Below are positions 40,482-48,918 of a DNA stretch of 64,000 bases, in pieces (the stretch's first letter is position 1; every line of letters begins with the position of its first letter). The DNA is from Candidatus Leptovillus gracilis (GTDB lineage: Bacteria > Chloroflexota > Anaerolineae > Promineifilales > Promineifilaceae). The notes beneath the pieces were generated by a model. The model ran no database searches, was not told the DNA's origin, and saw only the letters and a list, made by a program, of their open reading frames with translations. The stretch spans positions 186,001-250,000 of the forward strand of contig JADJXA010000004.1 of the NCBI GenBank assembly GCA_016716065.1, written 5' to 3'. Both the position numbers and the translations under genes were made by a program.

Positions 40482-42440
40482 GTGAGCCACCTTCCTTTTC
40501 ACGCATTGGTAGGGTTGGAACTGGCCCAGCAAGCGCTGATGCTGCTGGCCGTTGAGCCGCGTCTGCAAGGCGTGGTCCTATCCGCCGCCGCCGGGACCGG
40601 TAAATCGAGCCTGGCGCGGGGGATGCGTGCCCTGTTGAATGACCCATCTACGCCTTTTATTGAACTGCCGCCTAGTATAGATGTGGAGAATTTGCTGGGG
40701 GGGCTAAATCTGGAGGCGACGCTGCGCACCGGCAGCATGGTGATGCAGCCCGGCGTGTTGGCGCGGGCGCATGGTGGCGTGGCCTATGTGGATGGCCTCA
40801 ATCTACTCACCGATGGCAGCGCCAATTTGCTGATGGCTGTGCTGGACGAAGGTGAAGTGCGGGTGGAGCGCGAAGGCATCAGCCTGCGCTCCCCGGCCCG
40901 TTTCAGCCTGATTGGCTCTTATGATCCGGCCGATGGACAGCCGCGCCGCCATTTGCTCGACCGGGTAGGCTTGATTGCACCGCTGCCGGGGTCGTTGGAT
41001 GTGGTGCAGCGCACGGCCGTTATCCGCCGCAATCTCCTCTCGCTTACCGAAGCGCTGGAGGAAGACCAGGAATTTATGCGGGGGCTGGTGCAGACGGCGC
41101 GGGAACTGCTTCCCCACGTCACCATCAGCGATGATCTAGTTAAGCGGCTCAGCGTGACCGCCCTGCTGTATGGTGTCGAAGGCCACCGCGTGGACCTGTT
41201 TGCCGTGCGCGCCGCCTGCGCCGCCGCCGCTCTGGAACTGCGCGACGAAGTGCTGGCAGAGGATGTGGAACTGGCCGCCCGGTTAGTCATTTTGCCTCGC
41301 GCCACGCGCATCCCTTCACCGCCGCCGGACAACCCTCCGCCACCGCCCGAACCAGAACAACCCGACGACGAAGACGCAGCTGAAGATGGCGACCCCACGC
41401 CGCCGGATGAGCTGATGCCGCCGCCGGAGCAAATTTTGGAAGCGCTGAACACCGCGCTGCCCGAAGACCTGGAAGATCTGCCATTTCGCCATTTGCGCCG
41501 TGGGCGCGCCGGTTCACGTGGCAGCACCGAAGGCAAACGGGGCCGCCACGTGCGCAGCATTCCTGGCGACCCGAAACGGGCGCGCATTGATGTAGTCGCC
41601 ACGCTGCGGGCGGCCGCGCCCTGGCAGCCGCTGCGCCGCGCCGATGGGCTGAACGGTAATGGTTATCACAATGGCAATGGGCACGTCAATGGCAATGGCT
41701 ATGCCCAGGGTAATGGCTATGCCAATGGCAGCGGTTACAGCAATGGTAACGGCAGCGTCGCCCAAAATGGGCACGGCTTGAACGGGAATGTAAATGGCAA
41801 TGGCACTGGACATCATGCCAACGGCCGTGTCCTCCTACAGCTCTCCGACGTGCGGGTGAAGCAGTACCGCAGCAAAGCGGGCGCGCTCTTCTGCTTTGCC
41901 GTAGACGCCAGTGGCAGCATGGCCTTGCACCGGATGCGCCAGGCCAAGGGTGCGGTCCACACGCTGCTGGAAAAAGCCTATGTCAACCGCGACCGCGTGG
42001 CGCTGATCTCTTTTCGCGGGCAGCAGGCTGAATTGTTGATGCCGCCAACGCAAAGCGTGGAACTGGCGCGGCGGGCGTTGGATTTGCTGCCTACCGGTGG
42101 CGGCACGCCGCTGGCTTCGGCCCTGCTGCTGGCCGACGACATGGCCCAACAGGCGCAGCGCCGTGGCATTTTGCAAACGGTGCTGATTTTGCTGACAGAC
42201 GGCCGTGCCAACGTTGGTTTGCATGAACAAGGCGATGTGCAGGCCGAACTCCAGCAGCTTGGGCGCTATATCGCCGCCTCCAACTTGCATGTGATGGTGG
42301 TGGATACGCAGCGCAGCTATCTTAGCCGGGGCGAGGCGCGCCAATTGGCCGAATGGCTGGGTGGCGATTACGCCTATTTGCCCAACGCCGGTGGGCAAGA
42401 AATTGCTGATCTGGCGACAAACGCAGTGAGTATGCTTTAA
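40482..42440 (+). CDS. bchD: Magnesium chelatase subunit D
   Basis: Second AAA+ subunit of magnesium chelatase, forming the motor platform with BchI; 652 residues. The N-terminal ATPase-like domain keeps Walker A AAAGTGKSS (36-43), but Walker B is degenerate (VAYVDGLNLL), normal for BchD. A proline/acid linker spans about 280-312 and a strikingly repetitive Asn/Gly linker about 390-446. The C-terminal integrin-I (VWA) domain has the metal site DASGS near residue 474 and LTDGRAN. The start is GTG; no strong site is seen, but alternatives would cut into the ATPase fold. Confidence 0.94.
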   Translation: MSHLPFHALVGLELAQQALMLLAVEPRLQGVVLSAAAGTGKSSLARGMRALLNDPSTPFIELPPSIDVENLLGGLNLEATLRTGSMVMQPGVLARAHGGVAYVDGLNLLTDGSANLLMAVLDEGEVRVEREGISLRSPARFSLIGSYDPADGQPRRHLLDRVGLIAPLPGSLDVVQRTAVIRRNLLSLTEALEEDQEFMRGLVQTARELLPHVTISDDLVKRLSVTALLYGVEGHRVDLFAVRAACAAAALELRDEVLAEDVELAARLVILPRATRIPSPPPDNPPPPPEPEQPDDEDAAEDGDPTPPDELMPPPEQILEALNTALPEDLEDLPFRHLRRGRAGSRGSTEGKRGRHVRSIPGDPKRARIDVVATLRAAAPWQPLRRADGLNGNGYHNGNGHVNGNGYAQGNGYANGSGYSNGNGSVAQNGHGLNGNVNGNGTGHHANGRVLLQLSDVRVKQYRSKAGALFCFAVDASGSMALHRMRQAKGAVHTLLEKAYVNRDRVALISFRGQQAELLMPPTQSVELARRALDLLPTGGGTPLASALLLADDMAQQAQRRGILQTVLILLTDGRANVGLHEQGDVQAELQQLGRYIAASNLHVMVVDTQRSYLSRGEARQLAEWLGGDYAYLPNAGGQEIADLATNAVSML

Positions 42441-42501
42441 GGACCCCTGGCGTTTTTTAAGCCCTGCGGGATTTTGTTTCAATTCAAAAAGGGGAGTTTC
42501 C

Positions 42502-43509
42502 GTGTCAATCAATCCAATATCGTCGTCTAAAAAAGTTTTCATAGGTTTAAAGACAGTTGGCGCGCTGCTTGTTGCGGCAACTGCCAGTGGCATTGCTTAC
42601 AGCCGATGGGGCGTCAATCACAATGTGCTGCTGCCGCCGGCTGTAGACGCGGAGCGCCGCATTTTCAACTCGCCGCGCTCTGGTCGGTTGAGTTATTACG
42701 TGGATAAGCAGGGTGCGGGACGGCCGTTGGTCCTCATCCACAGTATCAACGCCGCGCCCAGCGCCTTTGAAGTGAAGCCATTGTTCGATTATTACCGGGG
42801 CAAACGGCCCGTTTACGCGCTGGATTTACCCGGCTTTGGCTTTTCGGATCGCAGCGAACGGCCGTACACGGTGGAATTGTATGTAGACGCCATCCTGGAC
42901 TTTTTACGCAGCGAAGTAGGCGAAGCGGCCGATGTGGTTGCTTTGTCGTTAGCCTGCGAGTTTGCTTCCTTTGCGGCCTATGCGCGACCAGATTTGGTCA
43001 GTTCGTTGGCGCTGATTTCGCCCACCGGCTTTGGCTTTTCGCGCAATCCGGGGCGCAACGACGTGGCTGATTTCCAGGCTGTGGGCAAGCGGCTGCACAA
43101 GTTTGTGACTTTCCCCTTATGGAGCCAGGCAATTTTTGACCTGTTAACGTCTAAGCCAAGCATCCGTTATTACCTGGGGCAAAGTTTTGTCGGCGAGCCG
43201 CCGCAAAACTTTTTCGATTACGCCTATGCCACCGCCCACCAGCCGGGGGCGCGCCATGCGCCGTTGTATTTCCTTTCCGGGCAGTTGTTTACGGCTGATG
43301 TACTGACGGCCGTTTACGCCAAGGTCACCCGCCCCGTCTTGCTCATCTACGACCGTGACCCCAACGTGAGTTTTGGTCGTCTGCCGGAACTGCTGGCGCT
43401 CAACGAATGCTGGCAGGCGGTGCAGCTTACCCCGTCCATGGGTGTGCCCCATTGGGAGATGCTGCCGGAGACGACGGCCGTGTTGCAGCAGTTTTGGGCC
43501 AAAGCCTGA
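42502..43509 (+). CDS. Membrane-anchored alpha/beta hydrolase after bchD (BchO-like position)
   Basis: A 335-residue hydrolase with an N-terminal membrane segment (about residues 15-30), VLIHSINAAPSAF at the oxyanion turn, LDLPGFGFSDRSERPYT, an unusual nucleophile elbow VVALSLACEFA, acid in YDRDPNVSFG and histidine in GVPHWEMLP. The elbow lacks the flanking glycines of the G-x-S-x-G rule, so activity may be altered. In many phototrophs bchO, a hydrolase of this fold, follows bchI-bchD, and this is the last gene of the operon before a strong terminator. Start is GTG after AAGGGGAG. Confidence 0.75.
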   Translation: MSINPISSSKKVFIGLKTVGALLVAATASGIAYSRWGVNHNVLLPPAVDAERRIFNSPRSGRLSYYVDKQGAGRPLVLIHSINAAPSAFEVKPLFDYYRGKRPVYALDLPGFGFSDRSERPYTVELYVDAILDFLRSEVGEAADVVALSLACEFASFAAYARPDLVSSLALISPTGFGFSRNPGRNDVADFQAVGKRLHKFVTFPLWSQAIFDLLTSKPSIRYYLGQSFVGEPPQNFFDYAYATAHQPGARHAPLYFLSGQLFTADVLTAVYAKVTRPVLLIYDRDPNVSFGRLPELLALNECWQAVQLTPSMGVPHWEMLPETTAVLQQFWAKA

Positions 43510-43533
43510 AAACCTGACTTGCTCCTTCTATGA

Positions 43534-43567
43534 AACCTCCCAGGTCTTAAGACCTGGGAGGTTTTTT
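43534..43567 (+). terminator. Strong terminator closing the photosynthesis operon
   Basis: AACCTCCCAGGTCTT and AAGACCTGGGAGGTT form a perfect palindromic stem followed by TTTTT. It lies 25 bp after the hydrolase stop and upstream of the lacI-type promoter. Confidence 0.9.
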
Positions 43568-43618
43568 GTTTTGGCGCTTCTGAACCTTGTGGCGACACGT
43601 CTATTTTGCCCAAAAACC

Positions 43619-43647
43619 TTGACAGCCATCCATCAGTCATGTATAGT
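43619..43647 (+). promoter_or_regulatory. Promoter of the LacI-type regulator gene
   Basis: TTGACA (43619-43624), a 17-bp spacer, and TATAGT (43642-43647): near-consensus. Transcription would begin near 43654, just at the operator palindrome. Confidence 0.75.
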
Positions 43648-43656
43648 ATGAACAAT

Positions 43657-43670
43657 TGGAACCGGTTCCA
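43657..43670. promoter_or_regulatory. LacI-family operator
   Basis: Perfect palindrome TGGAACCGGTTCCA with the central CG step typical of LacI-family sites. It overlaps the start region of the regulator's own transcript. A half-related copy ATGGTTCCAT follows about 20 bp later. This indicates autoregulation. Confidence 0.75.
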
Positions 43671-43728
43671 TATAGGTCAAATGCAATGGTTCCATTGGTT
43701 TGTTGTCGGACAGGAAGAGGAGAACAGG

Positions 43729-44739
43729 TTGGCAGCGGTAACGATCCGAGATGTGGCGCAAAAGGCTGGGGTCGGCGTGGGCACTGTGTCCCGCGTTCTC
43801 AACGACAGCGTGTCCGTCAGCCAGGAGACCAGGCGCAAAGTATTAGCCGCCATTGCTGAACTCGATTACTCCCCCAATCAAGCTGCTCGTCGCCTCTCCC
43901 GGGGCAAAACAATGGTCATCGGCGCGTTGGTTCCCTATTTCACCAATCCTTCGGTTGTCCGAAGATTGCAGGGAGTTGTATCGGTTGTTACCAACAGCGA
44001 CTATGACCTGATTTTGTTTGACGTTGAAAGTGTCGAAAGACGGGACGTTTATCTATTCAATGTACCCCGCCGTCAAATGGTGGATGGTCTGTTGATTATT
44101 TCCCTCACTCCCAACGATAAAGACGTGGCCCGATTGCAACAGTCTGGGCTGCCCACAGTGCTGGTGGACGCGCATCATCCGCTGCTGGATCGGGTGATCG
44201 TGAATAATGTAGCCGGTGGATACTGCGCGACGCGCCATTTGTTAGATTTAGGCCACCGGCGGATCGCCTATATCAGCGATTTTTTGGATGATCCGTTTAA
44301 TTCGCCGGTACGCGATAGATTTGCCGGCTACCGGCAGGCGTTGGCGGAAGCCGAGGTGGCTTTTCGGCCGGAGTATCATGTACAGGGGCAGCACGGCCGT
44401 TACGAAGCCCGCGACATGACCAACAGCCTGCTCAACTTGCCAGAACCTCCCACCGCCATCTTTGCCTACAGTGACACCCAGGCCATTGGCGTCGTCGAAT
44501 GCGCCCGCGAACGCGGCTTCAGAATTCCCCAAGATTTGTCTGTTATTGGCTTCGACAACATCGAAGCCGCCGAATATCTGCACATTACCACCATCCGCCA
44601 GGCGTTGTTTGAGTCTGGCGTCAGTGGTTGTGAACTTTTGTTGGAAGTTATGGCCAATCCTTCACCGGAGCCACGAGAAATCGTACTCCCCATCGAACTG
44701 GTGGAGCGCAGCAGCACTGCGCCTCCTCCGCTCCAATGA
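43729..44739 (+). CDS. LacI-family transcriptional repressor of the alpha-glucoside locus
   Basis: A 336-residue regulator. The DNA-binding head is TIRDVAQKAGVGVGTVSRVLNDSVSVS with hinge YSPNQAARRLSRGKT; then comes a periplasmic-binding-protein-like sensor with AIFAYSDTQAIGVVECARERG and LSVIGFDNIEAAEYL. I prefer the TTG at 43729, because GAGGAG lies about 8 bp upstream and the HTH follows directly. A longer ATG frame would start before the operator palindrome. It is followed by sugar transport and alpha-glucan genes, which it probably represses in the absence of sugar. Confidence 0.9.
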   Translation: MAAVTIRDVAQKAGVGVGTVSRVLNDSVSVSQETRRKVLAAIAELDYSPNQAARRLSRGKTMVIGALVPYFTNPSVVRRLQGVVSVVTNSDYDLILFDVESVERRDVYLFNVPRRQMVDGLLIISLTPNDKDVARLQQSGLPTVLVDAHHPLLDRVIVNNVAGGYCATRHLLDLGHRRIAYISDFLDDPFNSPVRDRFAGYRQALAEAEVAFRPEYHVQGQHGRYEARDMTNSLLNLPEPPTAIFAYSDTQAIGVVECARERGFRIPQDLSVIGFDNIEAAEYLHITTIRQALFESGVSGCELLLEVMANPSPEPREIVLPIELVERSSTAPPPLQ

Positions 44740-44907
44740 ACAAGGCCCTTGTCGTAAAAACGTCATGGATGTATGTGAGAAAGGGTCGTTGTTTTCTGAC
44801 TTGCTATGAAAGGAGGTGATTCTAGCGTCTATCACAATAAATCTCTTTGTATCCAAAACTTTACAAACAATCTAGTTATCTATTAACTGGGAGGAAAAGA
44901 AAAACCA

Positions 44908-47628
44908 ATGTTAAACAAAAAATTATGGATGGTAATCGGTCTGGTGTTGATCCTCGCATTGGCTCTGGCAGCCTGCGGTGGCGGCGCCACCCAAACGACC
45001 CCAGAAGCAGTCGCTACGACAGCTCCTGCGCCGGTCGAGGAAACGGCCCCGGTTGAAGAAACCGCCCCGGCCGAACCAATGGCTGTTGACTTTGCCGTCA
45101 TGCCCGGCGGCGCTTTGGAAGAAGCCTTAAGCGGCGCTTTTTCGGGCACAACTGTCACCGTAGACGGCGCTTTTGAAGGCAACGACGTGGACGGCGTGAA
45201 ATTCAAGGAATCGGTGCGCGCCTTTGAAGAAGCCACAGGCATAACTGTGAACTACATCGGCAGCAAAGAATTTGAAGGTTCCATCGCCATTCGCGTTGGC
45301 GCCGGCGATGCGCCGGACATTGTGGACTTCCCGCAGCCTGGCTTGTTCGCCGATTTTGTCCGCCAGGGCAAGATTGTGCCGGTGACCGACTTCATCAGCG
45401 ATGAATGGCTGGCGCAGCAGTACAACCCCGGTTGGCGCGAATTCAACACCGTAGATGGCGTTGAATCTGGCGTGATGCACCGCTATTCTGGCAAAAGCCT
45501 GGTGTGGTATCCGAAGGTAGCCTGGGACGCCGCCGGTTATGAGATTCCTGAAACCTGGGACGAACTGATTACCCTGACAGAAGACATCGCTGCCGATGGC
45601 GACACTGCCTGGTGTATCGGCATCGAATCTGGTGCGGCCACCGGTTGGGTTGCCACCGACTGGACGGAAGACATGATGCTGCGCACCACCTCGTTGGAAA
45701 ACTACGATGCATGGGTGGCTGGTGAACTGCCGTTCAGTTCCCCAGAAGTGCAGAAGGCGATTGAGACCTGGAGCGCGTTGTGGTTCAACGATGACAATGT
45801 CTTTGGCGGCCGTTCCTCCATTGTCTCCACCTTCTTTGGTGATGCGCCGGGACCGATGTTCCAAGACCCGCCGCAGTGCTGGCTGCACCGTCAGGCCAAC
45901 TTCATCACCAGCTTCTTCCCCGAAGGCTTGACCTACGGCGTAGATTACGACTTCTTCTATCTGCCGCCAGTGGACGAGGCTTACGGACGGCCGTTCCTGG
46001 TCGCCGGCGACCTGGTAGCCATGTTCAACGACCGACCCGAAGTGCGGGCGTTGATGGAATACTTCACCACACCGCAATCCGTCAGCGGTTGGTTGGAAGG
46101 TGGCGGGGCGATTGCCGCCCACCAGACGGCCACACGCGAATTGTACGGCTCTGACCTAGATTGGAGCGTTTCCCAACTTGTAGCCGACGCCACCAGCTTC
46201 CGCTTCGATGGCTCCGACCTCATGCCGGGTGAAGTAGGCTCTGGTTCCTTCTGGGAACAAATCTCCAGCTACGTCGCCGGGTCCATTGACCTGGACACCG
46301 CGACAGCGGAAATTGACGCTTCCTGGCCGGCCGGCGTCAGCGGCGTTACATCCGTCACCGAAGGAGCGCCCACGAGCACTGGTTTGGCGGTGCTGCCCGG
46401 TGGCGCTTTGGAAGAAGCCTTAAACGGCGCTTTTTCGGGCACAACTGTCACCGTAGACGGCGCTTTTGAAGGCAACGACGTGGACGGCGTGAAATTCAAG
46501 GAATCGGTGCGCGCCTTTGAAGAAGCCACAGGCATAACTGTGAACTACATCGGCAGCAAAGAATTTGAAGGTTCCATCGCCATTCGCGTTGGCGCCGGCG
46601 ATGCGCCGGACATTGTGGACTTCCCGCAGCCTGGCCTGTTCGCCGATTTTGTCCGCCAGGGCAAGATTGTGCCGGTGACCGACTTCATCAGCGATGAATG
46701 GCTGGCGCAGCAGTACAACCCCGGTTGGCGCGAATTCAACACCGTAGATGGCGTTGAATCTGGCGTGATGCACCGCTACTCTGGCAAAAGCCTGGTGTGG
46801 TATCCGAAGGTAGCCTGGGACGCCGCCGGTTATGAGATTCCTGAAACCTGGGACGAACTGATTACCCTGACAGAAGACATCGCTGCCGATGGCGACACTG
46901 CCTGGTGTATCGGCATCGAATCTGGTGCGGCCACCGGTTGGGTTGCCACCGACTGGACGGAAGACATGATGCTGCGCACCACCTCGTTGGAAAACTACGA
47001 TGCATGGGTGGCTGGTGAACTGCCGTTCAGTTCCCCAGAAGTGCAGAAGGCGATTGAGACCTGGAGCGCGTTGTGGTTCAACGATGACAATGTCTTTGGC
47101 GGCCGTTCCTCCATTGTCTCCACCTTCTTTGGTGATGCGCCGGGACCGATGTTCCAAGACCCGCCGCAGTGCTGGCTGCACCGTCAGGCCAACTTCATCA
47201 CCAGCTTCTTCCCCGAAGGCCTGACCTACGGCGTAGATTACGACTTCTTCTATCTGCCGCCAGTGGACGAGGCTTACGGACGGCCGTTCCTGGTCGCCGG
47301 TGATTTGATGGCCATGTTCAACGACCGACCCGAAGTGCGGGCGTTGATGGAATACTTCACCACGCCAGAATCGGTGAGTGGTTGGTTGGAAGGTGGCGGG
47401 GCGATTGCCGCCCACCAGACGGCCACACGCGACTTGTACGGCTCTGACCTGGATTGGAGCGTCTCCCAACTTGTAGCCGACGCCACCAGCTTCCGCTTCG
47501 ATGGCTCCGACCTCATGCCGGGTGAAGTAGGCGCTGGTTCCTTCTGGGAACAAATCTCCAGTTACGTCGCCGGGTCCATTGACCTGGACACCGCGACAGC
47601 GGAAATTGACGCTTCCTGGCCGCGCTAG
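44908..47628 (+). CDS. Sugar-binding lipoprotein with two near-identical tandem binding domains
   Basis: Extracellular solute-binding protein of a sugar ABC importer (family 1). Signal peptide with lipobox LALAAC (Cys23), an acidic Pro/Thr linker, then two copies of the same binding domain of about 410 residues. The copies differ by only a handful of residues, for example S to N, Q to E, E to D and S to G/A changes. Each has EEATGITVNYIGSKEFEGSI, DAPDIVDFPQPGLFADFVRQ and YWPK-like ligand loops. Total length is 906 against about 450 normally. GGGAGG lies 9 bp before the ATG. The DNA repeat period is 1293 bp, exactly in frame. The protein may be a real double-headed binder or an assembly artefact. 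Two permease genes follow. Confidence 0.9.
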   Translation: MLNKKLWMVIGLVLILALALAACGGGATQTTPEAVATTAPAPVEETAPVEETAPAEPMAVDFAVMPGGALEEALSGAFSGTTVTVDGAFEGNDVDGVKFKESVRAFEEATGITVNYIGSKEFEGSIAIRVGAGDAPDIVDFPQPGLFADFVRQGKIVPVTDFISDEWLAQQYNPGWREFNTVDGVESGVMHRYSGKSLVWYPKVAWDAAGYEIPETWDELITLTEDIAADGDTAWCIGIESGAATGWVATDWTEDMMLRTTSLENYDAWVAGELPFSSPEVQKAIETWSALWFNDDNVFGGRSSIVSTFFGDAPGPMFQDPPQCWLHRQANFITSFFPEGLTYGVDYDFFYLPPVDEAYGRPFLVAGDLVAMFNDRPEVRALMEYFTTPQSVSGWLEGGGAIAAHQTATRELYGSDLDWSVSQLVADATSFRFDGSDLMPGEVGSGSFWEQISSYVAGSIDLDTATAEIDASWPAGVSGVTSVTEGAPTSTGLAVLPGGALEEALNGAFSGTTVTVDGAFEGNDVDGVKFKESVRAFEEATGITVNYIGSKEFEGSIAIRVGAGDAPDIVDFPQPGLFADFVRQGKIVPVTDFISDEWLAQQYNPGWREFNTVDGVESGVMHRYSGKSLVWYPKVAWDAAGYEIPETWDELITLTEDIAADGDTAWCIGIESGAATGWVATDWTEDMMLRTTSLENYDAWVAGELPFSSPEVQKAIETWSALWFNDDNVFGGRSSIVSTFFGDAPGPMFQDPPQCWLHRQANFITSFFPEGLTYGVDYDFFYLPPVDEAYGRPFLVAGDLMAMFNDRPEVRALMEYFTTPESVSGWLEGGGAIAAHQTATRDLYGSDLDWSVSQLVADATSFRFDGSDLMPGEVGAGSFWEQISSYVAGSIDLDTATAEIDASWPR
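45111..46329 (+). repeat. Tandem repeat, copy 1 (binding-protein domain)
   Basis: First unit of a direct in-frame duplication with a 1293-bp period. Nearly identical to copy 2 at nucleotide level, including silent positions, so the duplication is very young or is repaired by gene conversion. Confidence 0.9.
46404..47622 (+). repeat. Tandem repeat, copy 2 (binding-protein domain)
   Basis: Second unit of the duplication. Differences from copy 1 cluster near the 3' end and are few. The junction between copies codes for a short linker (GVSGVTSVTEGAPTSTGL). Confidence 0.9.
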
Positions 47629-47659
47629 TTTTTTGAGCTTGTAATGAAATGAGAGATGA

Positions 47660-47684
47660 GGCGCCGGCCGATCCGGCCGGCGCC
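47660..47684 (+). other. GC-rich hairpin between binding-protein and permease genes
   Basis: GGCGCCGGCCG and CGGCCGGCGCC form an 11-bp stem with an ATC loop and no T-run. Hairpins at this place in sugar ABC operons often protect the upstream message, giving more binding protein than permease. Confidence 0.75.
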
Positions 47685-47753
47685 TTCCAGCAATTGGCGC
47701 TTGTGCCAACCTGCCCACAGGCACGACGTCGTTGAGAGTCGAGGAGAATGCTT

Positions 47754-48917
47754 ATGAGCCTCCCAAGCGTAACAAAAGACGCAGTTCAGTCGCCAGGAGC
47801 AAGAATTCTATCCTTCATTGGTCGTGTGCTGCTGGCTGTCAGTATTCCATTAATCGCTTTTTACGTCCTTTACCTGGGTTTCTTGTTTCTACGGGACAGC
47901 GACGCGCCACGAGGTCTTGTGGTTCTGGTAGCCATTGTTTGGGGTGTGGGCGGCGTTGCGCTTCTGTACTGGGTCTTCAACAATCTGGTTGAAAAATTAC
48001 CAGACGATTGGACGGCCAGGCTCCAACCCTTTGTCTTTGTTGGCCCGGCGATGGCGATTTTGGCCTGGTATCTGGCGATTCCCACTGTGCGCACGTTTTG
48101 GATCAGCCTTTTCAGCCGCAATGGTCCACCAGAAGGTCTAAACCCGATACAACAACTGACCAGTGACGCTTTTGTGGGTCTTAGCAACTATTTGGCCGTA
48201 TTCACCGAGCGGTTGATGATTGAAGCCTTTCGTAACAACCTGATGTGGATCATCTTCGGCAGCACATTCTCGGTTGTGTTTGGTCTTGTCATCGCGGTAT
48301 TGGCTGACCGCAGCCGTTTTGAAAAATTAGCCAAATCACTCATCTTCCTGCCGATGGCTATCTCTTTTGTTGGGGCCAGCATCATCTGGAATTTCATTTA
48401 TGAATATCGCCCCATCAATCAACAACAAATCGGTTTGCTTAATTCTATCGTCGTTTCTTTGGGAGGCCTGCCCCGCGCCTGGGCGCAATGGGTAGACATT
48501 AGCCCCTGGAACAACCTGTTCCTCATCGTCATCGTCATCTGGCTGCAAGCCGGATATGCGATGGTGTTGTTCTCGGCCGCGCTGAAAGGCATCCCTGAAG
48601 AGTTAATGGAAGCCAGTCGGGTAGACGGGGCCAACGAATTCCAAATCTTCTTCCGGATTATGATCCCCTACATTCAGGGAACCATTATCACGGTCTGGAC
48701 CACTGTGGTCATCTTTACTCTGAAGATATTCGACGTCGTTTGGGTGATGACTGGGGGGCAATTTGGCACGCACGTGATTGCCACCCAGTTCTACAGGCAG
48801 TCCTTTACCAACCGCAATTCTGGCTTTGGTTCGGCCATCGCCATTGTGCTGCTAATTGCCGTTATTCCGGTGATGTTTTACAACCTGAAACAGTTCAGGG
48901 AACAGGAGGCATTTTAA
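47754..48917 (+). CDS. Alpha-glucoside ABC transporter permease 1 (MalF/AglF type)
   Basis: Inner-membrane permease of about 387 residues with eight or so helices. The ABC coupling loop is EELMEASRVDGANEFQIFFR, near residue 290. The long N-terminal part before the core and the NNLFLIVIVIWLQAGYAMVL helix fit AglF/GgtC-type alpha-glucoside permeases. ATG at 47754 is preferred, as GAGGAG is 7 bp upstream; an ATG 6 bp earlier is too close. No ATPase gene is present, so a shared MsmK-type ATPase elsewhere is expected. Confidence 0.9.
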   Translation: MSLPSVTKDAVQSPGARILSFIGRVLLAVSIPLIAFYVLYLGFLFLRDSDAPRGLVVLVAIVWGVGGVALLYWVFNNLVEKLPDDWTARLQPFVFVGPAMAILAWYLAIPTVRTFWISLFSRNGPPEGLNPIQQLTSDAFVGLSNYLAVFTERLMIEAFRNNLMWIIFGSTFSVVFGLVIAVLADRSRFEKLAKSLIFLPMAISFVGASIIWNFIYEYRPINQQQIGLLNSIVVSLGGLPRAWAQWVDISPWNNLFLIVIVIWLQAGYAMVLFSAALKGIPEELMEASRVDGANEFQIFFRIMIPYIQGTIITVWTTVVIFTLKIFDVVWVMTGGQFGTHVIATQFYRQSFTNRNSGFGSAIAIVLLIAVIPVMFYNLKQFREQEAF

Positions 48918-48918
48918 G

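Noticed and set aside
44809..44889. 26-codon open frame starting at ATG 44809
   Set aside because: Its start codon overlaps the AAAGGAGGTGAT sequence rather than lying downstream of it, and the product has no recognisable features.
46420..47724. Minus-strand open frame of 434 codons opposite the binding-protein gene
   Set aside because: It repeats in both units of the duplication exactly as expected for an antisense shadow and has no ribosome-binding site or recognised motif.
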